Assembly: GCA_945915085.1 (NCBI GenBank)
Contig: CAMEET010000003.1
Location: 1 to 42,160, forward strand
Direction: 5' to 3'
Origin: an uncultured Treponema sp.
GTDB lineage: Bacteria > Spirochaetota > Spirochaetia > Treponematales > Treponemataceae
Length of the DNA stretch: 42,160 nucleotides
The position numbers were made by a program, and so were the translations under genes. Below, piece by piece: positions 7,026-17,456 of this stretch. The notes beneath the pieces were generated by a model. The model was not told the origin of the DNA. It worked only from the letters and a program-made list of their open reading frames with translations, and ran no database searches. Position 1 is the first letter of the stretch, and the number at the start of each line of letters is the position of its first letter.

Positions 7026-8318
7026 TCAAAAAGAAAGATAAGTTGAGCTGTTTTTTTCAAGTGAATTTATCCATTTTTTTGATTTTTCCCACGCCAGTCT
7101 GCTGTCTAAAATCCATAAAATATCTTTGCAACCTTTTGGGATGACAGGAATGTCTGATTCACCATCCGTAAAAAAAATCAGTCCGTCATAATCACTTTTG
7201 TGTTCAAAAAAGAAATCAATTGCAGGCTGAAAATTTGTTCCACCTTTGCCACGTACTTCTTCTAAATTCATTTTGCCTTTCAATTCGACTGGAGTTTTGT
7301 TTATGACATTCACATCAAAAAAAATCACATCAATTTTTTCAATAATTTTCAGAAAGAAAAACTGTTTTATGCAATGATAAAAATGTTCAATGCTTTCATC
7401 GGTAATGGAGCCACTTACATCCACAGCAATCAAAAGATTTGCCTTACTGTCGTAACGACTTCCCATTGCTGAAAATCCATAACGACGGCTTGGTTTCATT
7501 CTTGTGAGCATCCGTTTTGAATTCACGATGTTATGCCTGAATTTCATCAGTGCACGTCTGTAATCAAAAGAAAAATCGCAATTATCAACCAACTGACGCT
7601 GAACATTGCCGCCTACACTGCCCCAACCTTCTGAAATTTCAGCATCTTTTATATCAGATTTAATTTTATGATCAAGTTCTTCGTTTTCTTCCCAAAGTTC
7701 CGATTCCTGCTCAAACGCTTTTTCAGCTTCCTGAGAAAAACCAGCATTTTCGCCAGCAACAGCAGTTTCTTTTATCAAAAACAATATTTTCTTATACCAC
7801 TGTTCAAAATTTAAACTGTCGTTTATTTCAAGAAAGCCTGTAGAATTATTTATGTGAAGATTGCGCTGGAAAAATTTTTCTTCTTCGCTTGACGACCACT
7901 TAAGTCCCAGAGGATGAGTTAATGTATGAAATCTCACAGCTTGATTTTTCAGATATTCAATACTCGGAAGATTTAAGCTTGTCATAAAATTGTTTTTTTC
8001 AAGAGACAGCAGTTTATAAATGGTGACATCGCTTGCAATTGACAAAACGCTTTGTTTACAATCAAAAGGTTTTCTTGCATAAGGATGCCCCAAAAGAATT
8101 CTGTAAACTTCAAGTTCCAGATAATGCTCTAAAATTTGAGTTTCTTCATTCTGCAACAATAACTGTGAAAACTCAATTCGTTTTTTTCCGCAACGCAACG
8201 GTATGTTCAGAGAAGAATTTTCCACAAATGAATGAGCACTTGCAACAGTAAAAAAAAGAGGTCTGGAATAAAACCAGTTTTGGATTATTTTTTTTAATTT
8301 TTTTTCAACGCTATCCAT
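7026..8318 (-). CDS. VWA-domain protein with degenerate DUF2201-type metallopeptidase-like N-terminus
   Basis: This is a 430-residue cytoplasmic protein with no signal peptide. The C-terminal third is a VWA-like domain. Its metal-ion-dependent adhesion site reads DVSGS (in LLIAVDVSGSITDES), with the later TDGESD loop. The N-terminal half resembles the putative metallopeptidase domain that precedes VWA in DUF2201 proteins. The expected zinc motif HExxH...GH reads LEVYRILLGH here, so both zinc histidines appear lost. The central acidic segment (EQESELWEENEELDHKIKSD) is low complexity. The gene follows the MoxR ATPase by 54 nt. Such VWA proteins typically act as adaptors for MoxR ATPases; the client is unknown. 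Confidence 0.75.
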   Translation of the reverse strand: MDSVEKKLKKIIQNWFYSRPLFFTVASAHSFVENSSLNIPLRCGKKRIEFSQLLLQNEETQILEHYLELEVYRILLGHPYARKPFDCKQSVLSIASDVTIYKLLSLEKNNFMTSLNLPSIEYLKNQAVRFHTLTHPLGLKWSSSEEEKFFQRNLHINNSTGFLEINDSLNFEQWYKKILFLIKETAVAGENAGFSQEAEKAFEQESELWEENEELDHKIKSDIKDAEISEGWGSVGGNVQRQLVDNCDFSFDYRRALMKFRHNIVNSKRMLTRMKPSRRYGFSAMGSRYDSKANLLIAVDVSGSITDESIEHFYHCIKQFFFLKIIEKIDVIFFDVNVINKTPVELKGKMNLEEVRGKGGTNFQPAIDFFFEHKSDYDGLIFFTDGESDIPVIPKGCKDILWILDSRLAWEKSKKWINSLEKNSSTYLSF

Positions 8319-8372
8319 TTAATTTTAGAATCTCCAGACATCCGTTTTATAACAGCTAAACTTTTTTAACAG

Positions 8373-9476
8373 TTAAACTTCCTTCAATCTGTCAAACATT
8401 CTGTAAAAAATATCTGTCTGCTTTTCAAAAATAAGTGCCTGCGCATTATGAAACTTTTTTGAATCAAACAGACTGATAAAATGTGTCATCAATTCTTTTC
8501 TGTTTTCATTTTCCAGAAAATCAAGATATTTATTCAGATTTGAAAAAACGTGTTCTAATTCATCTGATGAATCATTTTGCCCCGCAACTTTTGTATCATC
8601 AACTGATTTTCCTAAATAATCAAGATATTTTGCAACCGATTCATTCAATTCCACAAGATTTATGGATTCAAGCGATTCAAGTTCATGCAAAATCTGCTCA
8701 AAATCATCTTCCAAAACTTCTTTTGCAGTTGGAATTTGTGACTGAGAAATAAATTCAAAAAAGAATGATGTCGCTCTGTTTCCAATTATACCGCCAATCA
8801 AAACACGATGATTGTTCGTGAGAGTCCGAACATTTTTGATAATTTCACTTGTTCTTTCCCAGCTTCGTCTGTCAGGGTGACGTTCAAAATTATTGCTTTC
8901 ATCCTGAATGTCCGCTTCATCCAAAAAATCAGGATTTTCAGAAATAAAAGAAATAATTCTGCCGTCAATTCCAGAATTTTCAGCCCATTCAAGCCAGTCT
9001 TCCACTGTTGGAGAAAACTCATAAATGTTGAATCTACTAACCAAAGCAGGATCCAAATCTGTCAATTGATATTCATTTCCATTATTTACCGCACTGATAA
9101 TTCTGCTGCCTTTTGGAAGCGATTTTCCTGCAAGTTTTCTGTTCAAAGTTAAATCCATGACAGTTTGAAGAACTTCCGGTCGCGCTCTGTTCAATTCGTC
9201 CAAAAAAAGGACAACTGGCTTGTCGTCAACAGGAAACCAATAAGGAGGCATAAAATCTGTTCTGCCAGTCTGATTGTTTTTTTCAGGCAAACCGATTAAA
9301 TCTCCGGGGTCACTCATCTGTCCCAAAAAAAGCGTTACAACTTTTCGACCTTTTGCAGAATAATAATCTTCAAGAATTCGCGATTTTCCTATTCCGTGTT
9401 TTCCGACTAGCATAATATTTTGTTCGGCTGGAGTATTATCAAGGATAAAATAAAGAAGTTTTGCATCAATAATCAT
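8373..9476 (-). CDS. MoxR-family AAA+ ATPase
   Basis: This 367-residue ATPase has a Walker A (GKHGIGKS), a Walker B (VVLFLDELNRARPEV), a sensor-1-like IISAVNNGNEYQLTDLDPAL segment and an arginine-containing LVSRFNIYEF. Together these identify the MoxR/RavA-like clade of chaperone ATPases that remodel proteins with VWA partners. The C-terminal 120 residues are acidic and helical and probably bind the partner. It lies 39 nt after the GGDEF gene and 54 nt before the VWA gene, all on one strand. A GGTGA Shine-Dalgarno sequence precedes the ATG. The target complex is unknown. Confidence 0.85.
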   Translation of the reverse strand: MIIDAKLLYFILDNTPAEQNIMLVGKHGIGKSRILEDYYSAKGRKVVTLFLGQMSDPGDLIGLPEKNNQTGRTDFMPPYWFPVDDKPVVLFLDELNRARPEVLQTVMDLTLNRKLAGKSLPKGSRIISAVNNGNEYQLTDLDPALVSRFNIYEFSPTVEDWLEWAENSGIDGRIISFISENPDFLDEADIQDESNNFERHPDRRSWERTSEIIKNVRTLTNNHRVLIGGIIGNRATSFFFEFISQSQIPTAKEVLEDDFEQILHELESLESINLVELNESVAKYLDYLGKSVDDTKVAGQNDSSDELEHVFSNLNKYLDFLENENRKELMTHFISLFDSKKFHNAQALIFEKQTDIFYRMFDRLKEV

Positions 9477-9515
9477 AAAAAATCACCATATTATTCAAAA
9501 AGTCAAAATTAAACA

Positions 9516-11405
9516 TCACTGCATTTTTTTGTGATATTCTTCTTTCACTTTATACATAACTTCATCACATTTTTCAACAGCTTCTTCTAGTGTAAGTGTT
9601 GATGTCGGCAAAACAGAGTAAGTTCCGATACTTGCAGAAAGATTGTAAGGCAACTGCATAATCGAAGTTTTTTTCGTGATTAAATCAGTGATGATTTTGC
9701 AATAATCTTCTCCGTTGTAATTTTTACTGTTTCCAACTACAAGAAATTCATCTCCACCATAGCGGATTGGAAGCCATGTTTTTGGAATTGCTTCCATAAC
9801 ACAAGAAGCAATTGTTTTTACTGCTAAATCTCCGTGCAGATGCCCAAAATTATCATTGATATGTTTCATTTTGTTTATATCCACAAAGAAAAGCACAGTA
9901 GTCAAGCCATTTTTTTTATTCTGTGAATAAAACGGTTTTGCAATTTTTTCTAGCCCCACACGATTAATCATACCAGAAAGAGCATCTCTTGTAGAAAGAC
10001 GCAGATATTGCTGGCTCATATTTTTAAACATATTCTGCTTTCTAAAACGTTCAATGGCATTCCCAAATGTTCTAGTCCACGTATAACCATAATGTTTTTC
10101 AATAAGTGCAAGATTATTTTTGGAAACATAATATCCGTGAACATAAGAATGATTATAAATCGGCATAATCAAATAAACATTATTTTCATCACTCTTCATT
10201 TTTGAAGGAATCAAATCTCTTGTGTTGATAATTTCCCTTGTATATTTTTCATTATTTTGAATAGAAGTAATTGCCTGTACGTGCTGCCCATAAGACAGAT
10301 TTTGCGGAAGTTTTTCTGTAGAATTGATAAGAACAGACGACCAGTCAGATTTCAAGAAAATACAAAAATCTGAGCCTTCAAAAGTGTGATTTTTTGCAAA
10401 GAAAACTTCAAGATTTGTCAGAAGAGTAAAAACATCAGTTGCTTCTGTAAAGATTTCTTCAATATTTTCCATTTGTGCTGAGAAATATTCATTTTGTTTT
10501 TCGCTTGCAAGCATCTGGAAAGCAATGTTTTCAGTAGAATCATTTATCATTTTATTACAACCACAAGATTCGCGATAAACTGGTGATGTTTTTACAGTGA
10601 CAATTTGATTTGCATTAAAACAATTTAATACTCTTTTTGCTGCCTCCGCACCCACTTTGTGAGCATTGCTTTTTACAGTTGAAATCGTAGGATTCGAAAG
10701 CCTTGAATATGGAATGTCATCATATCCTACTATTTTCATATCTTCAGGAATTCTTACGTTATTCTCTTTTGCAACTTTCAAAACAGCCATAGCCATCAAA
10801 TCTGTAGCACACACAAAAGCTTGCGGAAAACTCTCTTTTCCATGAAATTTTTCTTTTACAAAATCATAAGTGGAATTATAATCACTTCTTTGTGCAAAAT
10901 AAACTTTATCCATATTGATTGGAATTTTGTTATTTAGAAGAGCTTCTCGAAACGCTTTATATCTTTCACAAATATCAACAGAATTTTCTTTTCCAGAAAT
11001 AAATGCAAAATCTGTTATCTTGTGCTCTGTAATAAGATGTGAAACAAGTTCGTAAGTTCCAGAATAATTATCAATGCGGATTGAAGAAATGTCTTTTAAT
11101 TTTGAATTAACTGATAAAGCATTTTTTCCAGATTTTAAAACACGCTGACGCTCCATCTCCAAAACTCGTGGACTGTTTATCAAATCAGAAAGAATAATGA
11201 CACCATCATAATCTTCATAATTGATGAGTTTATAAACCGAATACCCCGTAAGATTTGGATATCCTGAAAACTCTGTATAATCATAACAATTAAAAAGATA
11301 TATATCAGCCGAAGTTTCTTTGAGATTTTCTCTCATTCCGTTTATAAAATCATTTATAAAGTAATATGACCATCCACAAGAAAGTACAGCAATTTTTTTT
11401 TTCAT
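9516..11405 (-). CDS. LacI-like ligand-binding domain fused to a GGDEF diguanylate cyclase
   Basis: The first 290 residues of this 629-residue protein resemble the effector domain of LacI/GalR repressors, with [37 protein letters not shown] and [15 protein letters not shown]. There is no helix-turn-helix, signal peptide or membrane segment, so it should sense a ligand in the cytoplasm. A middle region of about 170 residues is followed by a C-terminal GGDEF domain with an intact GGDEF at residues 550-554. This predicts synthesis of cyclic di-GMP. The RxxD inhibitory site expected upstream of GGDEF is absent. Its ATG overlaps the stop of the uridine phosphorylase gene (ATGA), so the two are translationally coupled and a nucleoside or sugar ligand is a fair guess. 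Confidence 0.85.
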   Translation of the reverse strand: MKKKIAVLSCGWSYYFINDFINGMRENLKETSADIYLFNCYDYTEFSGYPNLTGYSVYKLINYEDYDGVIILSDLINSPRVLEMERQRVLKSGKNALSVNSKLKDISSIRIDNYSGTYELVSHLITEHKITDFAFISGKENSVDICERYKAFREALLNNKIPINMDKVYFAQRSDYNSTYDFVKEKFHGKESFPQAFVCATDLMAMAVLKVAKENNVRIPEDMKIVGYDDIPYSRLSNPTISTVKSNAHKVGAEAAKRVLNCFNANQIVTVKTSPVYRESCGCNKMINDSTENIAFQMLASEKQNEYFSAQMENIEEIFTEATDVFTLLTNLEVFFAKNHTFEGSDFCIFLKSDWSSVLINSTEKLPQNLSYGQHVQAITSIQNNEKYTREIINTRDLIPSKMKSDENNVYLIMPIYNHSYVHGYYVSKNNLALIEKHYGYTWTRTFGNAIERFRKQNMFKNMSQQYLRLSTRDALSGMINRVGLEKIAKPFYSQNKKNGLTTVLFFVDINKMKHINDNFGHLHGDLAVKTIASCVMEAIPKTWLPIRYGGDEFLVVGNSKNYNGEDYCKIITDLITKKTSIMQLPYNLSASIGTYSVLPTSTLTLEEAVEKCDEVMYKVKEEYHKKMQ

Positions 11406-12181
11406 TTATTAAAATCCTTTTTTATGAGATTTCGCAAACTTTGAACTGCAACTTTTATTGCAAGCTCAGTATCATGAACCTGTTTGTTTTCAAGCCCTTT
11501 TTTGGCGCGTTCTTGATTTGCAACAACAAGAAAACAACTGCCTACTCTCACTCGCATAAACTGCCCCGCAATAAACAAAGCAGCACTTTCCATTTCAGAA
11601 GCCAAACAGCCCATTCTAAGCCATGCCTGCCATTTGTTTTCCAACTCATAACTTACAGGCATAATTTCTGGTTCGTGTTGTCCAAAAAAAGAATCTTTAC
11701 ACTGAACAACACCAACATGATGATTCACTTTCAACAATTTTGCAGCATCAATCAATGCGTTCACACAGTCAATATTAGCAACAGCAGGATATTCAATGGG
11801 AGCAAACTCACGACTAGTTCCTTCCATACGAACAGCACCAGTTGCAATCACAACATCCCCACCAATTACTTCTTCTTGCATTCCGCCGCAAGTTCCTACC
11901 CGAATAAAAGTATGAGCACCACATTTTACTAGTTCATCAATTGCAATACTTGCAGAAGGTCCTCCAATTCCAGTAGAAGTAACACTAACCTTTACACCAT
12001 CAAGATAACCAGTGTAAGTTGTATACTCGCGGACATCTGCAACAAGTTTTGCATCATCAAAATGTTCTGCAATTTTTTTGCATCGTTTGGGGTCTCCCGG
12101 CAGTATTACATATTTTCCAATATCATCAGCACCAACACCAGTATGATATTGTTTATTTGAACCTTCAGTATAATCAACCAT
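11402..12181 (-). CDS. udp: Uridine phosphorylase-type nucleoside phosphorylase
   Basis: This 259-residue enzyme of the PNP/UDP family would split uridine and phosphate into uracil and ribose-1-phosphate for pyrimidine salvage. Family marks are ILPGDPKRC (phosphate site), the signature [26 protein letters not shown], and [12 protein letters not shown] (ribose site). STGIGGPS and the [10 protein letters not shown] block favour uridine phosphorylase over purine nucleoside phosphorylase, but specificity cannot be fixed by eye. A GGGGG Shine-Dalgarno sequence lies close before the ATG. The last codons overlap the GGDEF sensor start by 4 nt. Confidence 0.85.
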   Translation of the reverse strand: MVDYTEGSNKQYHTGVGADDIGKYVILPGDPKRCKKIAEHFDDAKLVADVREYTTYTGYLDGVKVSVTSTGIGGPSASIAIDELVKCGAHTFIRVGTCGGMQEEVIGGDVVIATGAVRMEGTSREFAPIEYPAVANIDCVNALIDAAKLLKVNHHVGVVQCKDSFFGQHEPEIMPVSYELENKWQAWLRMGCLASEMESAALFIAGQFMRVRVGSCFLVVANQERAKKGLENKQVHDTELAIKVAVQSLRNLIKKDFNK

Positions 12182-12320
12182 ATTTTCACCCCCAAAAGAT
12201 ATTCAAAAAATAACACCTCACTTGAAATTTCAACATCAATTCCGAAAATGTTTCTTAAAAATCAAGAAAAATCAATCAAAACCAAAGAAGAAAAAATCAA
12301 TGAGGTGTATATTCTATTTA

Positions 12321-14555
12321 CTATTCTCTGTAAAAATTAATCAAACAGCCAGCCAAAATAATTTTTCTTTCATCGTCAGTCAAATCGCCGATCGAAAGTT
12401 CAAATTCATTTACCGAACCATCTTTTTTTACAGCATAAGCTTTTATGCTAGGCAATTTTTCAGAAATCATCTTTCTTACGCCTGGAAGGAAAACATAGTC
12501 ATCATTTGCAAAAGGAAGATTTTTATCACCATCTTTGTAAATGAAAGGCAACATTCCCCAGTTAATAAGATTTGAACGATAACGCTTTGTCGCATATTCA
12601 TTTGCAATGTTTGCACTGGCACCAAGAACACGCTGACAACTTGCAGCCTGTTCACGAGCCGAACCATCACCAGGTTTACATGCAAAAATTGTAGAACCAA
12701 TCTGTGAACTGGCAGCTTTTGCACCCAAATCTCCATCTTTTTTAGCAAGCACAGTTAAAACCTGTTTGATTTCTGCTTTTATTTCATCATTCATATCGCG
12801 GACAGCTTTTGCACGGCCAACATAAGCAGGATCTTTACGGCTCAAAGTGAATTCTGCAAGTCCAAGAGGATTTGAACGGAAGCTTGAAGTTTCACCAGAA
12901 GGAATTAATTCATCAGTTGTTGTAACAGGATCATGAATTTCAGAAACAACTTTTACAAGCAAATCATTACCAAGTTCCTTCTGTTCAGGCCAGTCTTTAA
13001 TATTCGGACCAAACTGAATATTCACTTCAGGATGAGCAACACCTTTTGAATCATAAACACGTTTATCATAAATAGCTTTATCAAAGAAATATTTTTTACC
13101 ACTAAATTCTGTATCAAACTCTGTAGCTGCAGTAAGGAAACCTTTATTTGCTGCAGTAGCCGCAATAGAACGAGCATCCATAAGAGCAACAGAAGAAAGC
13201 TGACCATTTTGAATTTTTGAACCTTCTCTGTTAGGGAAATTTCTAGTAGAATGACGGATAGAAAAAGCGCCATTTGCAGGAGTATCACCAGCTCCGAAAC
13301 AAGGTCCGCAGAATGCAGTTTTAATAATGGCACCTGCACTCACAAGAGCACTGAATGCGCCATTTTTCATCAATTCCTGATAAACAGGCATAGAAGCAGG
13401 ATAAACATTCAAAAGGAATTTTCCATTACCAGTATCCTTGCCTTTCAGAATGTCAGCAGCCGCACAAATATTTTCAAAACCACCGCCAGCACAACCTGCA
13501 ATAATTCCCTGATCAACATAAAGTTTACCGTCAATCACCTTGTCCTTGAGCGTAAACTGAACTTTATCACCAAAAGAAACCTTAGCACGTTTTTCAGTTT
13601 CTTCCAGAACATCCATTAAGTTTTTGTTAACTTCTTCTATAGTATATGCACATGAAGGATGGAACGGAAGTGCAATCATCGGGCGAATTTCGCTCAAATC
13701 AATTTCAATCGCACCATCATAATAAGCACCATTTTCAGGATTTAATTCTTTATAAGCATCAGGACGATTATGAATAGCGTACCATTCTTCCACTTTTTCA
13801 TCAGTTTTCCAAATAGAAGAAAGACAAGTTGTTTCAGTAGTCATAACATCCACACCGATTCGGAAATCAGCAGATAAAGAAGCAACACCAGGACCGACAA
13901 ACTCCATCACCTTGTTTTTAACATAACCATTATCAAAAACAGCTCTGATGATAGCCAAAGCAACATCCTGCGGACCAACACCAGGCACAGGACTTCCAGT
14001 CAGATAAACAGCCACTACACCAGGATAAGCAACATCATAAGTTTTATTCAAAAGCTGCTTTGCAAGTTCTCCACCGCCTTCACCAATAGCCATCGTACCA
14101 AGTGCACCATAACGAGTGTGACTGTCAGAACCCAAAATCATAGCACCACATTCAGCAAGCATTTCACGCGCAAACTGATGAATAACAGCCATATGAGGAG
14201 GAACATAAATTCCGCCATATTTTTGAGCACAAGTCAAACCAAACATATGATCATCTTCATTAATCGTTCCGCCAACAGCGCAAAGAGAATTGTGACAGTT
14301 AGTCAAAACATAAGGAAGAGGAAATTTTTCAAGTCCCGAAGCTCTTGCAGTCTGAATGATTCCAACATAAGTAATATCATGCGATGTAATTTTATCAAAT
14401 TTTATTTTAAGTTTTGCATCATCACCAGAAGTATTATGTTTCTGCAAAATTGAATAAGCCATAGTTTTTTTACTTCCCTCACAAGCCGAAAAACCGTCAG
14501 CCTTTTCCACCAATTTTCCATCAACCAAAAAAGCACCAGATTGCCAAAGTTTCAT
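12321..14555 (-). CDS. acn: Aconitate hydratase
   Basis: This 744-residue [4Fe-4S] enzyme interconverts citrate and isocitrate. The protein is of the single-chain mitochondrial-like aconitase type. It contains the substrate-loop [20 protein letters not shown]. Cluster cysteines fit ANCHNSLC-type and [12 protein letters not shown] motifs ([21 protein letters not shown]). The C-terminal swivel segment has FAND and a [10 protein letters not shown] block. The ATG at 14555 has a GGGAG Shine-Dalgarno sequence and gives MKLWQSGAF; an upstream in-frame start at 14597 has none. Together with icd on the opposite strand about 3.3 kb away it forms the citrate-to-2-oxoglutarate branch. No citrate synthase is in view. 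Confidence 0.92.
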   Translation of the reverse strand: MKLWQSGAFLVDGKLVEKADGFSACEGSKKTMAYSILQKHNTSGDDAKLKIKFDKITSHDITYVGIIQTARASGLEKFPLPYVLTNCHNSLCAVGGTINEDDHMFGLTCAQKYGGIYVPPHMAVIHQFAREMLAECGAMILGSDSHTRYGALGTMAIGEGGGELAKQLLNKTYDVAYPGVVAVYLTGSPVPGVGPQDVALAIIRAVFDNGYVKNKVMEFVGPGVASLSADFRIGVDVMTTETTCLSSIWKTDEKVEEWYAIHNRPDAYKELNPENGAYYDGAIEIDLSEIRPMIALPFHPSCAYTIEEVNKNLMDVLEETEKRAKVSFGDKVQFTLKDKVIDGKLYVDQGIIAGCAGGGFENICAAADILKGKDTGNGKFLLNVYPASMPVYQELMKNGAFSALVSAGAIIKTAFCGPCFGAGDTPANGAFSIRHSTRNFPNREGSKIQNGQLSSVALMDARSIAATAANKGFLTAATEFDTEFSGKKYFFDKAIYDKRVYDSKGVAHPEVNIQFGPNIKDWPEQKELGNDLLVKVVSEIHDPVTTTDELIPSGETSSFRSNPLGLAEFTLSRKDPAYVGRAKAVRDMNDEIKAEIKQVLTVLAKKDGDLGAKAASSQIGSTIFACKPGDGSAREQAASCQRVLGASANIANEYATKRYRSNLINWGMLPFIYKDGDKNLPFANDDYVFLPGVRKMISEKLPSIKAYAVKKDGSVNEFELSIGDLTDDERKIILAGCLINFYRE

Positions 14556-14587
14556 AAGAGTCTCCCAAGATTTAAAAAATTTATGGA

Positions 14588-14616
14588 ATTTTATCACAAT
14601 TTACGCAATTTCTCAA
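14588..14616 (-). promoter_or_regulatory. Predicted promoter of acn
   Basis: TTGAGA (14616-14611), a 17-nt spacer and TAAAAT (14593-14588) lie on the minus strand. The start would be near 14581, leaving a leader of about 26 nt that includes the GGGAG Shine-Dalgarno sequence. Confidence 0.6.
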
Positions 14617-14690
14617 TAAAAAAAATCCAAATGTTTGTGTATAATATTGTGAATTTTTTTTTTATTCCATGGGCACAAATTCAGTTAACA

Positions 14691-14775
14691 AAGCGCGTTC
14701 CGCCGCTCGCTAAACGCTCGGTCCTTTCGGACTAGCCTTCGGCTACAGCTCCATGCTGGGTGCAATGCAGACACC
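14691..14775. repeat. GC-rich hairpin repeat, copy A
   Basis: In an AT-rich genome this block is strikingly GC-rich. GTCC-TTTC-GGAC (14722-14733) and AGCC-TTC-GGCT (14735-14745) form two adjacent hairpins. The stretch from 14699 to 14733 closely matches the window end (42126-42160). No ORF is present. Confidence 0.65.
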
Positions 14776-14833
14776 ACAAATACAATTCATACATCTCACA
14801 AATTTTTTTTCAAAAAAGTTTAAACCTTACAGC

Positions 14834-14861
14834 TTGAAAATTCCATAAAGTGTGCCATAAT
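14834..14861 (+). promoter_or_regulatory. Leaderless-type promoter of the glycosidase gene
   Basis: TTGAAA (14834-14839), a 16-nt spacer and CATAAT (14856-14861) end 7 nt before the ATG at 14869. There is no Shine-Dalgarno sequence. Confidence 0.55.
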
Positions 14862-14868
14862 TAAGCTT

Positions 14869-17448
14869 ATGAAACGAACTTTATTTTTACTTGGAATTTC
14901 CATTATGACAATGAACTGTTTTTCACAGAAAAAAAATCAACTGCCACAAGGTGCTTTTGAAGTTTTACCATCAAATTTTTCATCAGAAGAAGAAAGACTC
15001 ATTTCTGCAGCTTATTTGAACTCACCTATCACAGAAAAAAGCAGAATTATAGTTTCGCATGACGGACATTTACAGGCAAACGGAAAAAGACTGCGCATTT
15101 TCGGCACAAATTTAAGTCAATTCCCTTCCAAAAAAACAGCAGAATATTATGCAGATCAACTTGCAAATCAAGGTTACAACTGCATACGTTTTCATCATAC
15201 AGATGCAGAATGGTCAAACTGTTTTGTAAAACGTCTTGATAACGGAAAACACATAATTGATAGACAAAAACTCGATGATTTTGATTATTTTTTTGCAAAA
15301 CTCAAAGAAAAAGGCATTTATTCAAACATAAATTTTCTGACTGGACGAGAAATGTCTTCTGCTGACGGATACAAACCTGAAATCGACAGAATTTCAAATT
15401 GGAAACATAAACATTGTCTTGGTTTTTGGAATGAACAGGCACAGGATTTTCAAAAACAATATATAACTATGCTTTTGGAACATGAAAATCCTTACACAAA
15501 AACAAAATATAAAGATGACCCGGCTGTAGCTTTTGTAGAAATAAACAACGAAAACGGATTAATCATGGGATACCTTTGTGGCTGGCTTGATTCTTACTAT
15601 GGCGGAGAATACTGGCAGGAATTAGAAAACAAATGGAACATCTGGCTTAAAAAAAATAATTATAATTATTCAGATCTCTCTTCACAGTTCAATAAAACTT
15701 CTCAGGAAAAACAAAATCTCATCTCGCAGGATGCAGTCTGGAATCTGGAGCAGCACGAAGGAGCAAAAGCAAAATATCTTCATGAAAAAAATAATTCCAA
15801 AATCAAAATAGAAAACAATGGAAAAGCTGGCTGGCATATTCAACTGAACAAAGCAAATCTTTCCCTAAAAGAAAACTCAATCTATACACTTCGTTTTTCT
15901 GCAAAAGCCAACAAAAACACAAATATTTCAGTTTCACTTATGCAGGCACATTCACCTTGGCAGAATTCTGGTTTTTCTTCACAAATAACACTCACAAACA
16001 ATTTTCAAGATTTTGAATTCACTTTTATGCCAAATGAAACAGATGAAAACCTTAGAATTAACTTTGGCGACATGGGATTTTTGCAGGGATATCAGATTGA
16101 ATTTAAAAACATTTCTCTTGTAGAAGGTGGAAACATTATAAATGTAAAATCAGCTTCAAATGATAATGAAAAAACTGCACTTCCAACTTTTGCAGAATAT
16201 AAAACAGTTCCAAACGAATATAGAAATATTATTCTTTCATTTCTGTATGAACTTGAAGAAAAATACTGGATTTCCATGCGTGATTTTATCAGAAATGAAG
16301 CCGCTTCCAAATCATTGATTATGGGAACTATAAACGGCTGCAGCACTCCAGTTATTCAAAATTGTTTTGATGTCATAGACACTCATGCATATTGGAATCA
16401 TCCTGTCTTTCCAAACAAAGATTGGGACAAATCAGATTATTATGTAAACAATCCATCTCTTACAAAAGCAGGTTCAAACAGCACACTCATAAATCTTGCA
16501 AAACAACGAATTTATGGAAAACCTTTCAGCGTAACTGAATATGATCATCCTTATCCAAATCAGTTTGGTCCTGAAATGTATCCAATGTACGCAAGTTTTG
16601 CGTCATTTCAGGATTGGGACTGCATTTACACATTCTGTTATGAACTTTCGCCTAGTACAAAAAAATCAAACAAAATAAACGGATTTTTTGATCAGAGAAA
16701 TGATCCTGCAAAAGTAAATGCCGCACCTTTTGCAGCAAAAATTTTCAGAAATGCACTTGTAAAACCTGCACAAAAGAATTATTACATCACTTTGGATAGA
16801 CAGACTGAAAAATCACTTTTATACAAAAACTCAGCATGGAATATTGGAAATCCTGAAAATTTCGGTTCGATTCCTGCAGCTGCGTTTTCTCACAAAATTG
16901 GTATTATAATTCCAGAAAATAACTTTCAAACTGATACCTCTTTTATTGATATGAAACTTGCAAAAGAAGAAGATTTTATGGAACAAAAACAATTTAGTGA
17001 CACAGAAGAACTTTATTGGGACAGAAAGACTGGTCTTTTTATTGCCTGCACAGAAAAATTGACCGTAACTGTTTCGCTCAAAGATTCTGTCCTTCCTGAT
17101 TTTCCGCAGCAATGGCTCCAGAAAGACAGAATTTTACCGCTTCAGGGAAATTCTTCATTTGCTTCTGTAATTGCACTCAATGAAAATAACAACATTCTCA
17201 TTTACAACTGCAGCTGGCGTGGAAATAAAAATGAAAATCTGCGCGCTTATAATTCTACAAATTATTTTAGTACATACTATGATGAAGTTTCACTCACAAC
17301 TGATGCAGAATATGGTATTCCACCTGTTTATGCACTTGCCGTAGATGGATTTCTGCAGCTTTATGATGGAATCAAAATTGATTTACATAAAGACAGTGGT
17401 TCTTTGTGGAAAGTGATTATGCGTAAAGACGTGAAATCCTTTTTCTGA
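14869..17448 (+). CDS. Exported clan GH-A glycoside hydrolase with a carbohydrate-binding-like domain
   Basis: This 859-residue protein starts with MKRTLFLLGISIMTMNC, a signal peptide with a possible relaxed spirochaete lipobox ending at Cys17. The first part (about 50-240) resembles GH5/GH42-like TIM barrels: NGKRLRIFGTNLSQFP, NCIRFHHTDAEW and VEINNENG, where Glu228 is the likely acid/base. Residues about 290-430 look like a CBM4/9-type jelly roll inserted in the barrel (WHIQLNKANLSLKENSIYTLRFSA...). The barrel resumes after it and the likely nucleophile is Glu557 in SVTEYDHPYPNQF. The substrate is probably a plant or other polysaccharide, not determinable here. It lies alone between acn and icd, with its own promoter. 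Confidence 0.72.
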   Translation: MKRTLFLLGISIMTMNCFSQKKNQLPQGAFEVLPSNFSSEEERLISAAYLNSPITEKSRIIVSHDGHLQANGKRLRIFGTNLSQFPSKKTAEYYADQLANQGYNCIRFHHTDAEWSNCFVKRLDNGKHIIDRQKLDDFDYFFAKLKEKGIYSNINFLTGREMSSADGYKPEIDRISNWKHKHCLGFWNEQAQDFQKQYITMLLEHENPYTKTKYKDDPAVAFVEINNENGLIMGYLCGWLDSYYGGEYWQELENKWNIWLKKNNYNYSDLSSQFNKTSQEKQNLISQDAVWNLEQHEGAKAKYLHEKNNSKIKIENNGKAGWHIQLNKANLSLKENSIYTLRFSAKANKNTNISVSLMQAHSPWQNSGFSSQITLTNNFQDFEFTFMPNETDENLRINFGDMGFLQGYQIEFKNISLVEGGNIINVKSASNDNEKTALPTFAEYKTVPNEYRNIILSFLYELEEKYWISMRDFIRNEAASKSLIMGTINGCSTPVIQNCFDVIDTHAYWNHPVFPNKDWDKSDYYVNNPSLTKAGSNSTLINLAKQRIYGKPFSVTEYDHPYPNQFGPEMYPMYASFASFQDWDCIYTFCYELSPSTKKSNKINGFFDQRNDPAKVNAAPFAAKIFRNALVKPAQKNYYITLDRQTEKSLLYKNSAWNIGNPENFGSIPAAAFSHKIGIIIPENNFQTDTSFIDMKLAKEEDFMEQKQFSDTEELYWDRKTGLFIACTEKLTVTVSLKDSVLPDFPQQWLQKDRILPLQGNSSFASVIALNENNNILIYNCSWRGNKNENLRAYNSTNYFSTYYDEVSLTTDAEYGIPPVYALAVDGFLQLYDGIKIDLHKDSGSLWKVIMRKDVKSFF

Positions 17449-17456
17449 ACATCCCT

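Larger units (their letters stand above)
14556..14868. other. 313-bp gene-free stretch between divergent acn and glycosidase genes
   Basis: It holds the acn promoter (14588-14616), a GC-rich block with two small hairpins (14691-14775), and the glycosidase promoter (14834-14861). A TATAAT on the plus strand near 14639 has no convincing -35. No ORF or RNA gene is recognisable. Confidence 0.7.

Noticed and set aside
12213..12308. Inverted repeat ACACCTCA/TGAGGTGT between acn and udp
   Set aside because: The 80-nt loop is long and the 8-bp arms may be chance; a TTATTTTTT follows one arm, but I do not call it a terminator.
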